From the NCBI RefSeq assembly GCF_000526335.1, contig NZ_JAFW01000001.1, positions 1,178,001 through 1,242,000 on the forward strand: DNA of 64,000 nt, read 5' to 3'. The notes beneath the pieces were generated by a model. It was given only the letters and a program-made list of their open reading frames with translations, did not search any database and had not been told where the DNA came from. The position numbers were made by a program, and so were the translations under genes. Positions 51,912 through 60,636 of the stretch are shown one piece after another (the first letter of the stretch is position 1; each line of letters starts with the position of its first letter). Source of the stretch: Arthrobacter sp. 31Y. Lineage in GTDB: Bacteria; Actinomycetota; Actinomycetes; Actinomycetales; Micrococcaceae.

Positions 51912-52595
51912 ATGCCTACAAAATCGTCACGCACCGCGATCGCTGTGGTCACCCTCATCGGCCTTGCCTCGTTGGCCGCTTGCGCGGCCCCGTCACCTAA
52001 TGTGGCCGAGCTACCGTCATCCGAAGAGGCGTCGCCCAGCTATTCAGCTCCCGCTTCTCCAACATCTACGCCGACGAAGACCCCCTCAACCGCCCCTTCG
52101 GGGACTGGGACTGCCTCACCCTCCGCTAGCCCCACGGCAACCTCAAGATCTTCAACCGCCACCGCTGGCTCCTACAGGCTCACGGATGTGGCCTCGGCAG
52201 CGTGGGGAAACGGATTCAACACCGAGGACGGAGTCACCATCCAAACCACCAAGTTCGCTGAAGCAATCGTAGGCAGCTACCCTTCCAGCTCTACCAACAA
52301 GATGAACACGGCGTCGTGGGCTCTTAAGGGACTGTGTACCTCGCTCACGGTTTCGGTTGGTCAGGATGCTTCGTCCCCGGACGTTGGCGGAAGCACCCAC
52401 TTCATCGTCTTTGTTGACGGAGCTGAGAAGGCCCAAGAGTCAAAAGGGCCTTACGACCAGCCGACTGAGCTGACGGTCGATGTAACCGGCGGCAATCGTT
52501 TGGAGCTTCTGGACCTACGAACCCAGAAAGACGGTCACAACGTCTGGGGCAGCCCCCGGATTGCTTGCTCACAAAACCCATCCCCCAAGAAATGA
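51912..52595 (+). CDS. Lipoprotein with NPCBM-like carbohydrate-binding domain
   Basis: A 227-residue lipoprotein: VTLIGLASLAAC lipobox, a long Ser/Thr/Pro linker (residues ~35-85), then a beta-sandwich with WALKGLCTSLTVSVGQDA, STHFIVFVDGAEKAQES and LDLRTQKDGHNVWGSPRIAC, the usual order of an NPCBM module (D/N-x-x-W-x-x-P-R). It probably binds surface or environmental glycan. It starts 27 bp after DUF4870. Confidence 0.75.
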   Translation: MPTKSSRTAIAVVTLIGLASLAACAAPSPNVAELPSSEEASPSYSAPASPTSTPTKTPSTAPSGTGTASPSASPTATSRSSTATAGSYRLTDVASAAWGNGFNTEDGVTIQTTKFAEAIVGSYPSSSTNKMNTASWALKGLCTSLTVSVGQDASSPDVGGSTHFIVFVDGAEKAQESKGPYDQPTELTVDVTGGNRLELLDLRTQKDGHNVWGSPRIACSQNPSPKK

Positions 52596-52615
52596 CTCCG
52601 GAGAAGGTAAAGCTC

Positions 52616-53476
52616 ATGGGCAACAGGCTCCTATCCATTCCAGTATTAGCTGCAGCCTTCGCCCTTGCGGGGTGCTCAGCGGGCGCCGCCCCGGTAGGCC
52701 AACCCTTGCCAGCGTTTGAGTCGACCGTACCGCCAAGCGCGAGTACTTCGTCGCCCCCTCCAACTACGCCAGCAGTCACGCCGTCGATCGCCCCACCACC
52801 TGAAACCATCTCTCCAGCACCCCACACCATGGATTGGAGATTCGCGAACGACAGCGGTTACAGCTACACGATGTCCATCGGCCTTTGGGACACGGTGACG
52901 GTTCCAGCTAATGGAACGATTGCTCACCCTGGGAAGAGCAGCTTCCTCTTGGGAGGGACCTGCACTTACGACCCTCAACGGGATGCCGTTATTCCCGGCG
53001 CTCTTGTAGCCAAGGTGACCACCGAATCCTTCACAACAACAGTGAGCATGAGGGCCATCATTTCCAGTTCCGGGCTGGACCTCGAGAAGTATTCCGGAGC
53101 GGGAGTAGCCCCGGCACGCGAGGATAAACGCATTCAAGTTGCCCAGTCATTCAAGTCGGGCCCGAGCTGCCAGGCATTCTCGAGCGAGAACTCTGTGGGA
53201 TACGGCGAGGCCGGAGGGTTCGGCGTGAAGTGGGCGGATCCCCAACAGCCCGGCGCCACGATGTCGCATCATTTCTTCATCATCGTCAAGAACTACCGCA
53301 GTCCAGCCACGCCCTCTGGAGATCAGGAACTACTCAATGCCATGGGTATCCGTCCTATTTCGAGCGGTGACACTTCAGATGCCGCCAGTGTCTTCAAGGA
53401 AGTGGGCGAACCGGTGCAGGGCAAACGCAACTACCGAGGACTAACACTCTCCGGCATGAGCGCCAGCGGATCATAA
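52616..53476 (+). CDS. Uncharacterised lipoprotein
   Basis: A 286-residue lipoprotein: MGNRLLSIPVLAAAFALAGC, a Thr/Pro/Ser linker, then a domain with MDWRFANDSGYSYTMSIGLWDTVTVPANG, three or four cysteines (GTCTYDP, GPSCQAF) and SHHFFIIVKNYRSP. No family was recognised; the F-I-I-V-x-N-Y strand looks like an extracellular sandwich. It follows the NPCBM lipoprotein by 20 bp. The ATG at 52616 (GGAGAAGG upstream) was preferred over an ATG 17 codons before. A terminator follows at 53484-53523. Confidence 0.75.
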   Translation: MGNRLLSIPVLAAAFALAGCSAGAAPVGQPLPAFESTVPPSASTSSPPPTTPAVTPSIAPPPETISPAPHTMDWRFANDSGYSYTMSIGLWDTVTVPANGTIAHPGKSSFLLGGTCTYDPQRDAVIPGALVAKVTTESFTTTVSMRAIISSSGLDLEKYSGAGVAPAREDKRIQVAQSFKSGPSCQAFSSENSVGYGEAGGFGVKWADPQQPGATMSHHFFIIVKNYRSPATPSGDQELLNAMGIRPISSGDTSDAASVFKEVGEPVQGKRNYRGLTLSGMSASGS

Positions 53477-53483
53477 AAAATAT

Positions 53484-53523
53484 CATCGGTGGCTCTTCCC
53501 GTAACTGGGAAGAGCCACCGATG
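53484..53523. terminator. Terminator after the lipoprotein genes
   Basis: A perfect 17-bp stem (53484-53500 with 53507-53523, CATCGGTGGCTCTTCCC), loop GTAACT, only seven bases after the stop. It is followed by the 32-bp repeat array. No T-run on the plus strand; A-run upstream gives a T-run on the minus strand. Confidence 0.8.
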
Positions 53524-53638
53524 GGATAGAGCGTCCGGATCAAGCCCGAGGGAAGTGATAGAGCGTCCGACCCAAACCCGAGGGAAGTGATAGAGGGACC
53601 CGCCCAAGCCCGAGGGAAGTGAGAGAGGGTGCGGGAGG
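53523..53638 (+). repeat. 32-bp tandem repeat, three full units and a partial
   Basis: Units start at 53523, 53555, 53587 and 53619, exactly 32 bases apart, with first bases GTGATAGAG or GTGAGAGAG and last bases CCCGAGGGAA. Same family as the arrays at 13359-13417 and 14053-14100. It lies between the 3' ends of the lipoprotein gene and the E2 gene. Confidence 0.9.
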
Positions 53639-53640
53639 GG

Positions 53641-55143
53641 TTACATGTCCGCCAGCGCGCCGCCCGGATTCTCCATTGCGTCGGCAACGTAGCGGAGGAA
53701 GCCGGCCGCGGTTTCGCCGTCGCACACCCGGTGGTCGAAGGCGAGGGTCAGTTCGGTGACCTTGCGGACGGCCAGCTCACCGTTGACCACCCAGGGCTTG
53801 TCGATGATGCGGCCCACGCCCAGCATCGCAACCTCGGGATAGTTGATGATCGCGGCTGAGCCGTCCACACCGAATACACCGTAGTTGTTCAGCGTGAAGG
53901 TGCCGGAACCCAGTTCGGTGGGGGTCGCCTTTCCGTCACGTGCGACGGCGGTGAGTCGGCGGATCTCTGCGTCCAGTTCCCGAGCACTCAGCTCGTGCGC
54001 GTTACGGACGGACGGGACCACGAGTCCGCGGTCGGTCTGGGCGGCGAAGCCGAGATTGATCCCTTCGAATCCGACGATCTCCTGTGTGCCGTCCGCAGCC
54101 GTTTCAAAGCGCGTGTTCAAGGCCGGGTACTTTTTTAACCCAGCCGTGACAAAACGGGCGATGAAGGCCAACAGACCAGGGGTATCGTGCGGTGCACGCT
54201 TCTTGAGCTCGGCCCGCATTTCCAGCAGCGCGGTCGCGTCCACATCCACCCAAACGGTGGCTTCGGGGATCTCCGAGCGACTGCGGGTCATGTTCGCGGC
54301 AACAGCCTTCCGAACCCCACGAACAGGTGTCCGCGCCGAGACAGCCAAACCAGTTCGGCCATCAACAGCACCAGCGTCAGCAGAAGCGGCAGCAGGAGCG
54401 GCCACCGGAGCCGAGACAGGAACAGAGGGAGCAGCAGCAACAGAAGGCGCAGTAATCGCAGCCTCCACGTCCCTGCGCATGATCAGCCCACTGGAACCCG
54501 AACCCTCAATCGCTTCGAGGGACACACCATGGTCACGCGCCATCTTGCGGACAAGCGGCGAGATGACAGCACTGAGCTTGCCAGGGATACGCGTCCCCGC
54601 CACAGACGGTTCCATCACCGGCTCAGCAACAGAAGTAACAGAGACAGGAGCAGCAACTGCAGAATCAACTACAGAAACACTCGCCTTCCGCGGTCGGGTC
54701 CGGCCACCGGTCACTCCCCCGGGCGTTCCGTACCCAATCAGCACGTTGCCAGATCCGGCCTTCTCCTCGGTCCGGTACGTCTCGGCAGCAGCTTCCACGT
54801 CGGATGAAACGTCGAGGCCCGAGGACACGGGCGAAGGATCAACAGAACCAGCCGGAACAGGAGCAGGAGCGGCAGCGGGCGAAGCCGAGGTAGAACCAGC
54901 GCGAGCGATCGAGATCAGCGGCTTGCCGACGTCGAGCGTTTGACCGGCCTCACCGTGCAACTCGGCAACGGTGCCGGCGTAAGGCGAGGGCACCTCGACC
55001 ATGGACTTGGCGGTCTCAACCTCGGCGATGGGCTGGTCAACCACAATCTCGTCACCCACGGCAACGAGCCAGTTCACCAGTTCGGCCTCGGTGAGGCCCT
55101 CCCCAAGATCGGGCAGTTTGAAGACCTGCATATCTGAGCTCAT
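53641..55143 (-). CDS. bkdC: 2-Oxoacid dehydrogenase E2 (dihydrolipoyl acyltransferase)
   Basis: A 500-residue E2 subunit. The lipoyl domain is at the N terminus, with the lipoylation site in VETAKSMVEVPSP; Ala/Pro linkers lead to the E1/E3-binding domain (ISPLVRKMARDHGVSLEAIEGSG) and the catalytic domain, ending with FDHRVCDG (H-x-x-x-D-G). It passes acyl groups from E1 to CoA. One lipoyl domain only and the neighbours suggest a branched-chain-type complex, but pyruvate cannot be ruled out. The start is 55143, two bases after the E1beta stop. Confidence 0.88.
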   Translation of the reverse strand: MSSDMQVFKLPDLGEGLTEAELVNWLVAVGDEIVVDQPIAEVETAKSMVEVPSPYAGTVAELHGEAGQTLDVGKPLISIARAGSTSASPAAAPAPVPAGSVDPSPVSSGLDVSSDVEAAAETYRTEEKAGSGNVLIGYGTPGGVTGGRTRPRKASVSVVDSAVAAPVSVTSVAEPVMEPSVAGTRIPGKLSAVISPLVRKMARDHGVSLEAIEGSGSSGLIMRRDVEAAITAPSVAAAPSVPVSAPVAAPAAASADAGAVDGRTGLAVSARTPVRGVRKAVAANMTRSRSEIPEATVWVDVDATALLEMRAELKKRAPHDTPGLLAFIARFVTAGLKKYPALNTRFETAADGTQEIVGFEGINLGFAAQTDRGLVVPSVRNAHELSARELDAEIRRLTAVARDGKATPTELGSGTFTLNNYGVFGVDGSAAIINYPEVAMLGVGRIIDKPWVVNGELAVRKVTELTLAFDHRVCDGETAAGFLRYVADAMENPGGALADM

Positions 55144-55145
55144 GG

Positions 55146-56243
55146 TCAGTCCTCCCATTGAAGGTCGTCGACGGCGTCGAGGATACGGTCGACGCTTGGC
55201 AGGTAGTAGTGCTCCAGCTTGGGAGACGGGAACGGGACGTCGAAGCCGGTCACCCGCAATACGGGAGCGGCGAGGTAGTGGAATGCGCGTTCTTGGACGC
55301 GGGCCACGATCTCGGAAGACACAGAGGCGAATCCGTGGGCTTCAGCGATCACGACGGCGCGTCCCGTCTTGCGTACGGACGCGCAGACGGTTTCGTCGTC
55401 GAAGGGGACGAGGGTTCGGACGTCGATGACTTCCAGGGACCGGCCCTCTTCCGCGGCGGCAGCCGCAGCGGCGAGCGCGGTGGGAACGGACGGGCCGTAG
55501 GCGATGAGCGTCGCGTCTGTGCCGGGACGGGCAACAGCTGCGCGGCCCTCGGTGGAGGTTCCGGCGTCGTGCTCTGCTCGCAAGGCACCCAAGTCAACCT
55601 GGTCCTTGGACCAGTAGAGCTTCTTGGGTTCCATGAACATGACGGGGTCATCGGAGTCGATTGCTTCGCGGAGCATGCGGTAGCCGTCGGCAACGGTGGC
55701 CGGGGTGTAGACCTTCAGGCCGGCGGTGTGGGCGTAGTAGGACTCGGAGGAGTCGCAGTGGTGTTCCACTCCCCCGATGCCGCCGGCGTAGGGAACACGG
55801 ATGACCATGGGCATTTTGAGTTTGCCCTTGGTGCGGTTGTGCATTTTGGCTACGTGGCTGACGATTTGTTCGAAGGCCGGGTAGGCGAAGGCGTCGAACT
55901 GCATTTCGATCACGGGGCGCATGCCGTTGATGGCCATACCCACGGCCATACCCACGATGCCGGATTCGGCCAGCGGGGTGTCGAAGCAGCGTTGTTCGCC
56001 GAATTCGGCCATGAGGCCGTCGGTGATGCGGAAGACGCCGCCCAGCATTCCCACGTCTTCGCCGAAGACCAGGACCGACGGGTCGGCGCGCATGGCGTCG
56101 GCCATGGCGGTGTTGAGCGCCTTGGCCATGGTGAGGCTTTGCGGGCCGGCGGCTTCGGCAGTGGCCGCGGCGGAAGCGGCGGCGCTGGCGGTGGCTGCAC
56201 TGACATTGCCGTTGGCGCTGGTGCCTGCAGTGGTGACGGTCAT
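55146..56243 (-). CDS. bkdB: 2-Oxoacid dehydrogenase E1 beta subunit
   Basis: A 365-residue transketolase-like beta subunit: LVFGEDVGMLGGVFRITDGL, then FDTPLAESGIVGMAVGMAINGMRP and HHCDSSESYYAHTAGLKVYTP. With the alpha subunit it forms the ThDP-dependent E1. An unusual 35-residue Ala/Ser-rich lead precedes QSLTMAKALN. Its ATG overlaps the alpha stop by four bases (translational coupling). Confidence 0.9.
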   Translation of the reverse strand: MTVTTAGTSANGNVSAATASAAASAAATAEAAGPQSLTMAKALNTAMADAMRADPSVLVFGEDVGMLGGVFRITDGLMAEFGEQRCFDTPLAESGIVGMAVGMAINGMRPVIEMQFDAFAYPAFEQIVSHVAKMHNRTKGKLKMPMVIRVPYAGGIGGVEHHCDSSESYYAHTAGLKVYTPATVADGYRMLREAIDSDDPVMFMEPKKLYWSKDQVDLGALRAEHDAGTSTEGRAAVARPGTDATLIAYGPSVPTALAAAAAAAEEGRSLEVIDVRTLVPFDDETVCASVRKTGRAVVIAEAHGFASVSSEIVARVQERAFHYLAAPVLRVTGFDVPFPSPKLEHYYLPSVDRILDAVDDLQWED

Positions 56244-57433
56244 TTTGCGCTCTCCTCTCGGGCGAGTTCGCTGGCCAGCAGCTCGGACTGTTCTTTCAGC
56301 TGCGGCGTTTGTTTGTCGAAGACGTACTTGAAGAGGTCCAGCGGCTGGACGGGGACGTCCTCGCCCAGGCCTTCGCGGAGCTGAGTAGCCACGGCTTCGG
56401 CATGCGAAGCAATGCGCTCCGAAGCCGCGGAATCCAGCAGTCCCTTGTCAGTGAGGTACGACTTCATGCGTGCCAGCGGATCCTTGGCCTGCCATTCGGC
56501 AACTTCGCTGTCCGGGCGGTAGCGGGTGGCGTCGTCGGCGTTGGTGTGGGCTTGCATGCGGTAGGTGTGGGCCTCGATCAGCAGCGGGCCAGAACCGTCG
56601 CGGGCAAGCTTCACGGCCCGGTCCATCACGGCGAGCAGCGCCACGAGGTCGTTGCCGTCAACGCGCTCACCGGCCATGCCGTAGCCAACAGCCTTGTGGG
56701 CCAGCGACGGCGCCACAGACTGGTGGCTGAGCGGTACGGAGATGGCGTACTTGTTGTTCTGCACGAAGAAGATGACGGGCAGGTGGAAGACGGCGGCGAA
56801 GTTCAGGGCTTCGTGGAAGTCGCCTTCGCTGGTGGCGCCGTCGCCACACATGGCCATCACTACGGTGTTTTCACCTCGCAGCTTGGCAGCGTGGGCAACG
56901 CCCACAGCGTGCAGCAGCTGGGTGGTCAACGGCGTGCACTGGATGCCCACGTTGTGCTCTGTGGGATCGTATCCGCCGTGCCAGTCGCCGCGGAAGATGG
57001 TCATCACCTCAACGGGGTCCACCCCGCGGGTCATGACAGCGACGGCGTCACGGTAGGTGGGGAACAGCCAGTCGCCTTCGCTCAGGCACATGGCGGCTGC
57101 AACCTGGCAGGCTTCCTGGCCGTGGCTTGAGGGGTAGACGGCCATGCGGCCCTGCCGGACCAGCGCAGAGTTCTGATCGTTGACGCGGCGTCCGACGACG
57201 AGTTGCTCGTACGCGGCCATCAGTTCAGAATCGCCGGGGGTGGGGTATTCGTGGCCGGGTTCGGTGCCTTGCTCGTCATGGGAGCGGAGGGTGCCGTCCG
57301 GGTTCACCATTTGGATCTGGTGCCGGGCAGGGAGCATGTAGTCCTCAACGCTGATGCCGAATTTTGTCCGAACGTCAGCAACCTGGTCCTCTACAGCCGT
57401 TTCCGGCGCAGAGTGATCTGCGTGGATCGTCAT
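56240..57433 (-). CDS. bkdA: 2-Oxoacid dehydrogenase E1 alpha subunit
   Basis: A 397-residue ThDP enzyme: MVNPDGTLR at the start, R-x-x-D-Q-N-S-A-L-V-R-Q-G-R-M-A-V-Y-P-S-S-x-G-Q-E-A block, and the ThDP motif GDGATSEGDFHEALNFAAVF, then AHTYRMQAHTNADDATRYR with the phosphorylation-loop-like segment. It decarboxylates a 2-oxoacid. The bkd call rests on the alpha/beta architecture, the mycobacterial-style order A-B-C and the divergent Lrp gene; pdhA is the alternative. Confidence 0.88.
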   Translation of the reverse strand: MTIHADHSAPETAVEDQVADVRTKFGISVEDYMLPARHQIQMVNPDGTLRSHDEQGTEPGHEYPTPGDSELMAAYEQLVVGRRVNDQNSALVRQGRMAVYPSSHGQEACQVAAAMCLSEGDWLFPTYRDAVAVMTRGVDPVEVMTIFRGDWHGGYDPTEHNVGIQCTPLTTQLLHAVGVAHAAKLRGENTVVMAMCGDGATSEGDFHEALNFAAVFHLPVIFFVQNNKYAISVPLSHQSVAPSLAHKAVGYGMAGERVDGNDLVALLAVMDRAVKLARDGSGPLLIEAHTYRMQAHTNADDATRYRPDSEVAEWQAKDPLARMKSYLTDKGLLDSAASERIASHAEAVATQLREGLGEDVPVQPLDLFKYVFDKQTPQLKEQSELLASELAREESAK

Positions 57434-57499
57434 TGGTCCGTCCTTCTCTAGCCACTATGTGCTTCCAGTATGTTCCTCGGGTCTGTTTCGTATCCAGCT

Positions 57500-57559
57500 T
57501 TTGGCCAAATCATGGAAGCCATTGCCAAACCCGGGTATTCTGAAAGACGAATTGCAATT
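57500..57559. promoter_or_regulatory. Two short palindromes in the bkd/Lrp gap
   Basis: TTTGGCCAAA (57500-57509) and AATTGCAATT (57550-57559) are perfect 10-bp palindromes about 50 bases apart. Position between divergent bkd and Lrp genes fits Lrp-type sites. Short palindromes occur by chance, so this is tentative. Confidence 0.4.
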
Positions 57560-57604
57560 GTGAGCTGGGTTACGTGCCTGTGCTGTAGACGAATTGGAGA
57601 GCCA

Positions 57605-58069
57605 GTGAGCGAGGCCGAGGCGGAGCAGACCGCCGTACCGCTGGACAATGTTGACCGGGACATCATCCGCGAGCTGACCACCGATGGGCGGATGTCCATC
57701 ACGCACGTGGCGGAGAACGTCCACATCAGCCGCGCCCATGCCTACTCCCGGATCGCCCGGCTCACGGGTGAGGGCGTGCTGACCAAGTTCACGGCACTGG
57801 TGGATCCCATCAAGGCGGGCCTGCGTTCCTCGGCGTACGTGACGTTGAAGGTTCAGCAGCACTCGTGGCGTGAGTTGAAGGAACAGCTGCGGGCCATCCC
57901 GGAGATCCATCACATCGCTTTGGTGGGCGGCGACTTTGACGTCATCCTCCTGGTCCGTGCCACAGACAACATCCATCTGCGCCGTGTGATCTTCGACCAA
58001 TTGCAATCTATGGACGGTGTGCTGGATACCCAGACTTTCCTGGTGTTTGAGGACGTGGATACCCGGTAG
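57605..58069 (+). CDS. Lrp/AsnC family regulator, BkdR-like
   Basis: A 154-residue regulator: LDNVDRDIIRELTTDGRMSITHVAENVHISRAHAYSRIARL is the asnC HTH, and the C-terminal RAM domain follows (SSAYVTLKVQQ, IPEIHHIALVGGDFDVILLVRA). It likely senses a branched-chain amino or keto acid and controls the divergent dehydrogenase operon. Start is GTG 57605 with GGAG five bases upstream; longer frames upstream lack family resemblance. Confidence 0.88.
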   Translation: MSEAEAEQTAVPLDNVDRDIIRELTTDGRMSITHVAENVHISRAHAYSRIARLTGEGVLTKFTALVDPIKAGLRSSAYVTLKVQQHSWRELKEQLRAIPEIHHIALVGGDFDVILLVRATDNIHLRRVIFDQLQSMDGVLDTQTFLVFEDVDTR

Positions 58070-58128
58070 GAGTCCGTTCCTGGATTTCCTGAGAGGGAAC
58101 GGTCATTTCCGGACTTTAGACTGTCACG

Positions 58129-58707
58129 GTGCCCTTCACAAAAGTCTCCGCCACCCGCGCCTTGGGCATCGCTGCCGGGACTTGCCTTGTTGTTTTTTTG
58201 CTGTGGCTAGTTGCTTCTTTCCAGTTCTTCTACAACCCCCCGCAAGCCAAACCACACAAAACCGACGCGATTGTTGTTCTGGGCGGCATGAGTAAAGAAC
58301 GGTTGCCCGTGGCCCAAGATCTGCAGCACGAGCTGGACATCCCTGTCCTTGTTATCTCAACCACAGGCCTGTCCGGCAATGTGGAGGGCGACGCGCTCTG
58401 CCAGGCGGACGCGGGCGAAGGCGATCCTGATCTTGTTTGCTTCCGTCCCTCGCCGCTGAATACCAGGGGCGAGGCTGAGGCTCTCCGCGGCTTGATTGCC
58501 GAGCACGGCTGGAAGTCCGTGACGGTAGTGACGTCCAAATATCATCTGATGCGTGCCGGCACCCTCATCGAGCAGTGCACTCCTGCTGAAGTGCAAATGG
58601 TCGGCTCACAACCCGAGCTTTCCGCCGGCATTTGGCTGGACCGGTTTGTGGTGGAAACGGGCGGGCTGTTGGACGTTTGGGTACAGCCGGAGTGCACGTC
58701 CCGCTGA
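58129..58707 (+). CDS. YdcF/DUF218 (ElyC/SanA-type) membrane-anchored protein
   Basis: A 192-residue protein: one N-terminal transmembrane helix (GIAAGTCLVVFLLWLVASFQF), then the DUF218 domain with DAIVVLGG, NTRGEAEALRGLI and VTVVTSKYHLMRA (the T-S-x-Y-H-x-x-R-A motif). Related proteins act in envelope or lipid-carrier steps; substrate unknown. The start is GTG. It may be cotranscribed with the Lrp gene. Confidence 0.82.
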   Translation: MPFTKVSATRALGIAAGTCLVVFLLWLVASFQFFYNPPQAKPHKTDAIVVLGGMSKERLPVAQDLQHELDIPVLVISTTGLSGNVEGDALCQADAGEGDPDLVCFRPSPLNTRGEAEALRGLIAEHGWKSVTVVTSKYHLMRAGTLIEQCTPAEVQMVGSQPELSAGIWLDRFVVETGGLLDVWVQPECTSR

Positions 58708-58912
58708 TCCACCAACAGACGTTCCGCAAGCATGACAGGGACGGTAAACGTCTGGTCAGACTTGCGCATCTGAGATGTCACTAAAATACACCAGAACGTA
58801 TTACCAAATTGGCGATTGAAGAATCCTGTCAAGTTATTGAGTTTGGCGTCCATTCACGCCATTCTTTTGCCATAGGTCCAAGGTCTCACCCTACGAGCCC
58901 CAAGGATCACCC

Positions 58913-60556
58913 GTGGAAAGAATCGATTCTCAATCGTTCCGCCCCCTCAGCCACAACGCCCGGCGTTTCGCCTTCGCCCTACTGGCTGCCTTTATCCTCA
59001 TAGCAAGCTTCCTGCATGCCCCGGCAGCAAATGCAGCGCCGGCCCCTGTGTATCCAATCAGCGGGTTCTTCATCTACGGCAGCACCAGCGACGCGGTAAA
59101 TATGACGAAGCTAAGTGATATCAAATCCGTCGGGGGCGATACGGTCATCACGTTCGGCTCCCGCCTGAAGCCCACAACGCTCTCTGCTATCCCCGCTGCA
59201 TGCACTATATCCGGGGTCAATTGCGCCACGGCAGCTGCCTCCGGGGTCAAAGTAAAACGGTACTTCACCTATTCCGACGGCAACTCATGGGGCACACCTG
59301 CATTCCTCTGCGCAAGGGACAGGACCGTCACCAGTGGCTCCACGATTTACACCATATTCGTACTCCCCACCGAGGGAAGCGGGTGCAATTCACCCAGCGG
59401 CACCTATGACGTTGTTTTGGTTACTGGAGGAACCAACTCCATGTCAGTGTCTCTGGGGAAGGCAGCCACGAGCCTGGGAATGAAGTACTACGCAGGTCTG
59501 CCGGCACCGGTGATGCGAACCGATATCACCTACCTTCCGGACCTCTCCTACCAGGCAACCTTGTCCGTCTTCACCTCCAGGTTCCTCATCTACCAAGGCA
59601 AAGTTAACAACGTGGCCGGCCTGGCAGGGTTCTACCACCACACCGAGATGCCGCTGAGCGACAGCGCAGTGTGGGAGTCTGTCCTGGCGCTCTACAGGAT
59701 GCAGAATGCCAGAATCGCCCAGTACCAACCGGGACGGGACGCAGTGGTTTCCCCCTACATCGACTCCCGAACTTCATTCGGCGGGCGAGTGACTGTGGAT
59801 CAGGCACGGAATGCCGTGGCCAACATCGCTGACACAGCCGGCAGAGTCCACCTTGCCATAGCTGTACAGGATGGCATGGGGACCGGCAAAGGCGGCTCAT
59901 TCTTTGGAAGTGAGAGCAGCAACAGCGTGGATCAGTATGCGGCCTCCATTGTTGGCAGCGGGTCCTGGGGCAGCAAGTACCTCGCACCCACTAGAGACTA
60001 CTTCTGGGCACTGGCCGAAGGAGTAGACGGGACCGGCGCGGAACTATGGGCGAACCTGGAAGGCATGGCCCCCGCAACCAGCCAAAATCCGTGTGATGGA
60101 AGCCTGAGGGGTCAGACCACAAAATCCCGGATAGACAAGCAGCTCCAACAGGTGGGTAACACCAACACGAAGATCATCTCCTTCATGTGGGACCCCTACT
60201 TCACGTGCTCAGGTACTTGGACTCCCATGCTTGACCGATTCAAGGCCGGGAACATGACTCCGGTTATCACCGATTCAATATTCAACAACGGCAATGTCCT
60301 GGTTACGGGTTTCAACCTCAGCGGGGGGACTGTCCAAATCAAGTGGTCCGACCCCAACGGGCGGGTCTTCGACAAGACTGTCACTGCAACCAACTACAAC
60401 CCCAACTACGGCAAACAGCAGGGAATCAACCCGCGGATGGAGTCTGTGACAGCGAACATCGGGAGCGCTTCGCTCGCCTCCGGGAAAAACTATTTCATAG
60501 ACGTGGTGAACGGTTCCGGAGTCAAGAACGACGCCTTGTACTCCGACCGCGGGTGA
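58913..60556 (+). CDS. Secreted DUF4434-like (TIM-barrel) protein
   Basis: A 547-residue exported protein. Signal RRFAFALLAAFILIASFLHAP ends near ANAAP. The barrel shows PVYPISGFFIYGST, FYHHTEMPLSD, AVVSPYIDSRTSFGG, GRVHLAIAVQDGMGTG and IISFMWDPYFTC, the DUF4434 order, and the last ~110 residues look like a C-terminal beta-sandwich. DUF4434 is related to glycosidase barrels; substrate unknown. Starts at GTG 58913 with AAGGAT before it. The upstream region is AT-rich and probably holds its promoter. Confidence 0.75.
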   Translation: MERIDSQSFRPLSHNARRFAFALLAAFILIASFLHAPAANAAPAPVYPISGFFIYGSTSDAVNMTKLSDIKSVGGDTVITFGSRLKPTTLSAIPAACTISGVNCATAAASGVKVKRYFTYSDGNSWGTPAFLCARDRTVTSGSTIYTIFVLPTEGSGCNSPSGTYDVVLVTGGTNSMSVSLGKAATSLGMKYYAGLPAPVMRTDITYLPDLSYQATLSVFTSRFLIYQGKVNNVAGLAGFYHHTEMPLSDSAVWESVLALYRMQNARIAQYQPGRDAVVSPYIDSRTSFGGRVTVDQARNAVANIADTAGRVHLAIAVQDGMGTGKGGSFFGSESSNSVDQYAASIVGSGSWGSKYLAPTRDYFWALAEGVDGTGAELWANLEGMAPATSQNPCDGSLRGQTTKSRIDKQLQQVGNTNTKIISFMWDPYFTCSGTWTPMLDRFKAGNMTPVITDSIFNNGNVLVTGFNLSGGTVQIKWSDPNGRVFDKTVTATNYNPNYGKQQGINPRMESVTANIGSASLASGKNYFIDVVNGSGVKNDALYSDRG

Positions 60557-60636
60557 GCCGGATGTTGCAGCTCCCCCGTGAAATGCAAGAATTGGAGGTG
60601 CCCTAGCAACGGCCAGCCTAAACCTGAGGAGTAGTA

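Noticed and set aside
53523..53638. Possible CRISPR array from regularly spaced repeats
   Set aside because: The 32-base units are directly joined with no unique spacers, and no cas genes are present.
55158..56384. 408-codon plus-strand frame over the E1 genes
   Set aside because: Glycine/valine/histidine-rich shadow of E1beta; true gene on the minus strand has all family motifs.
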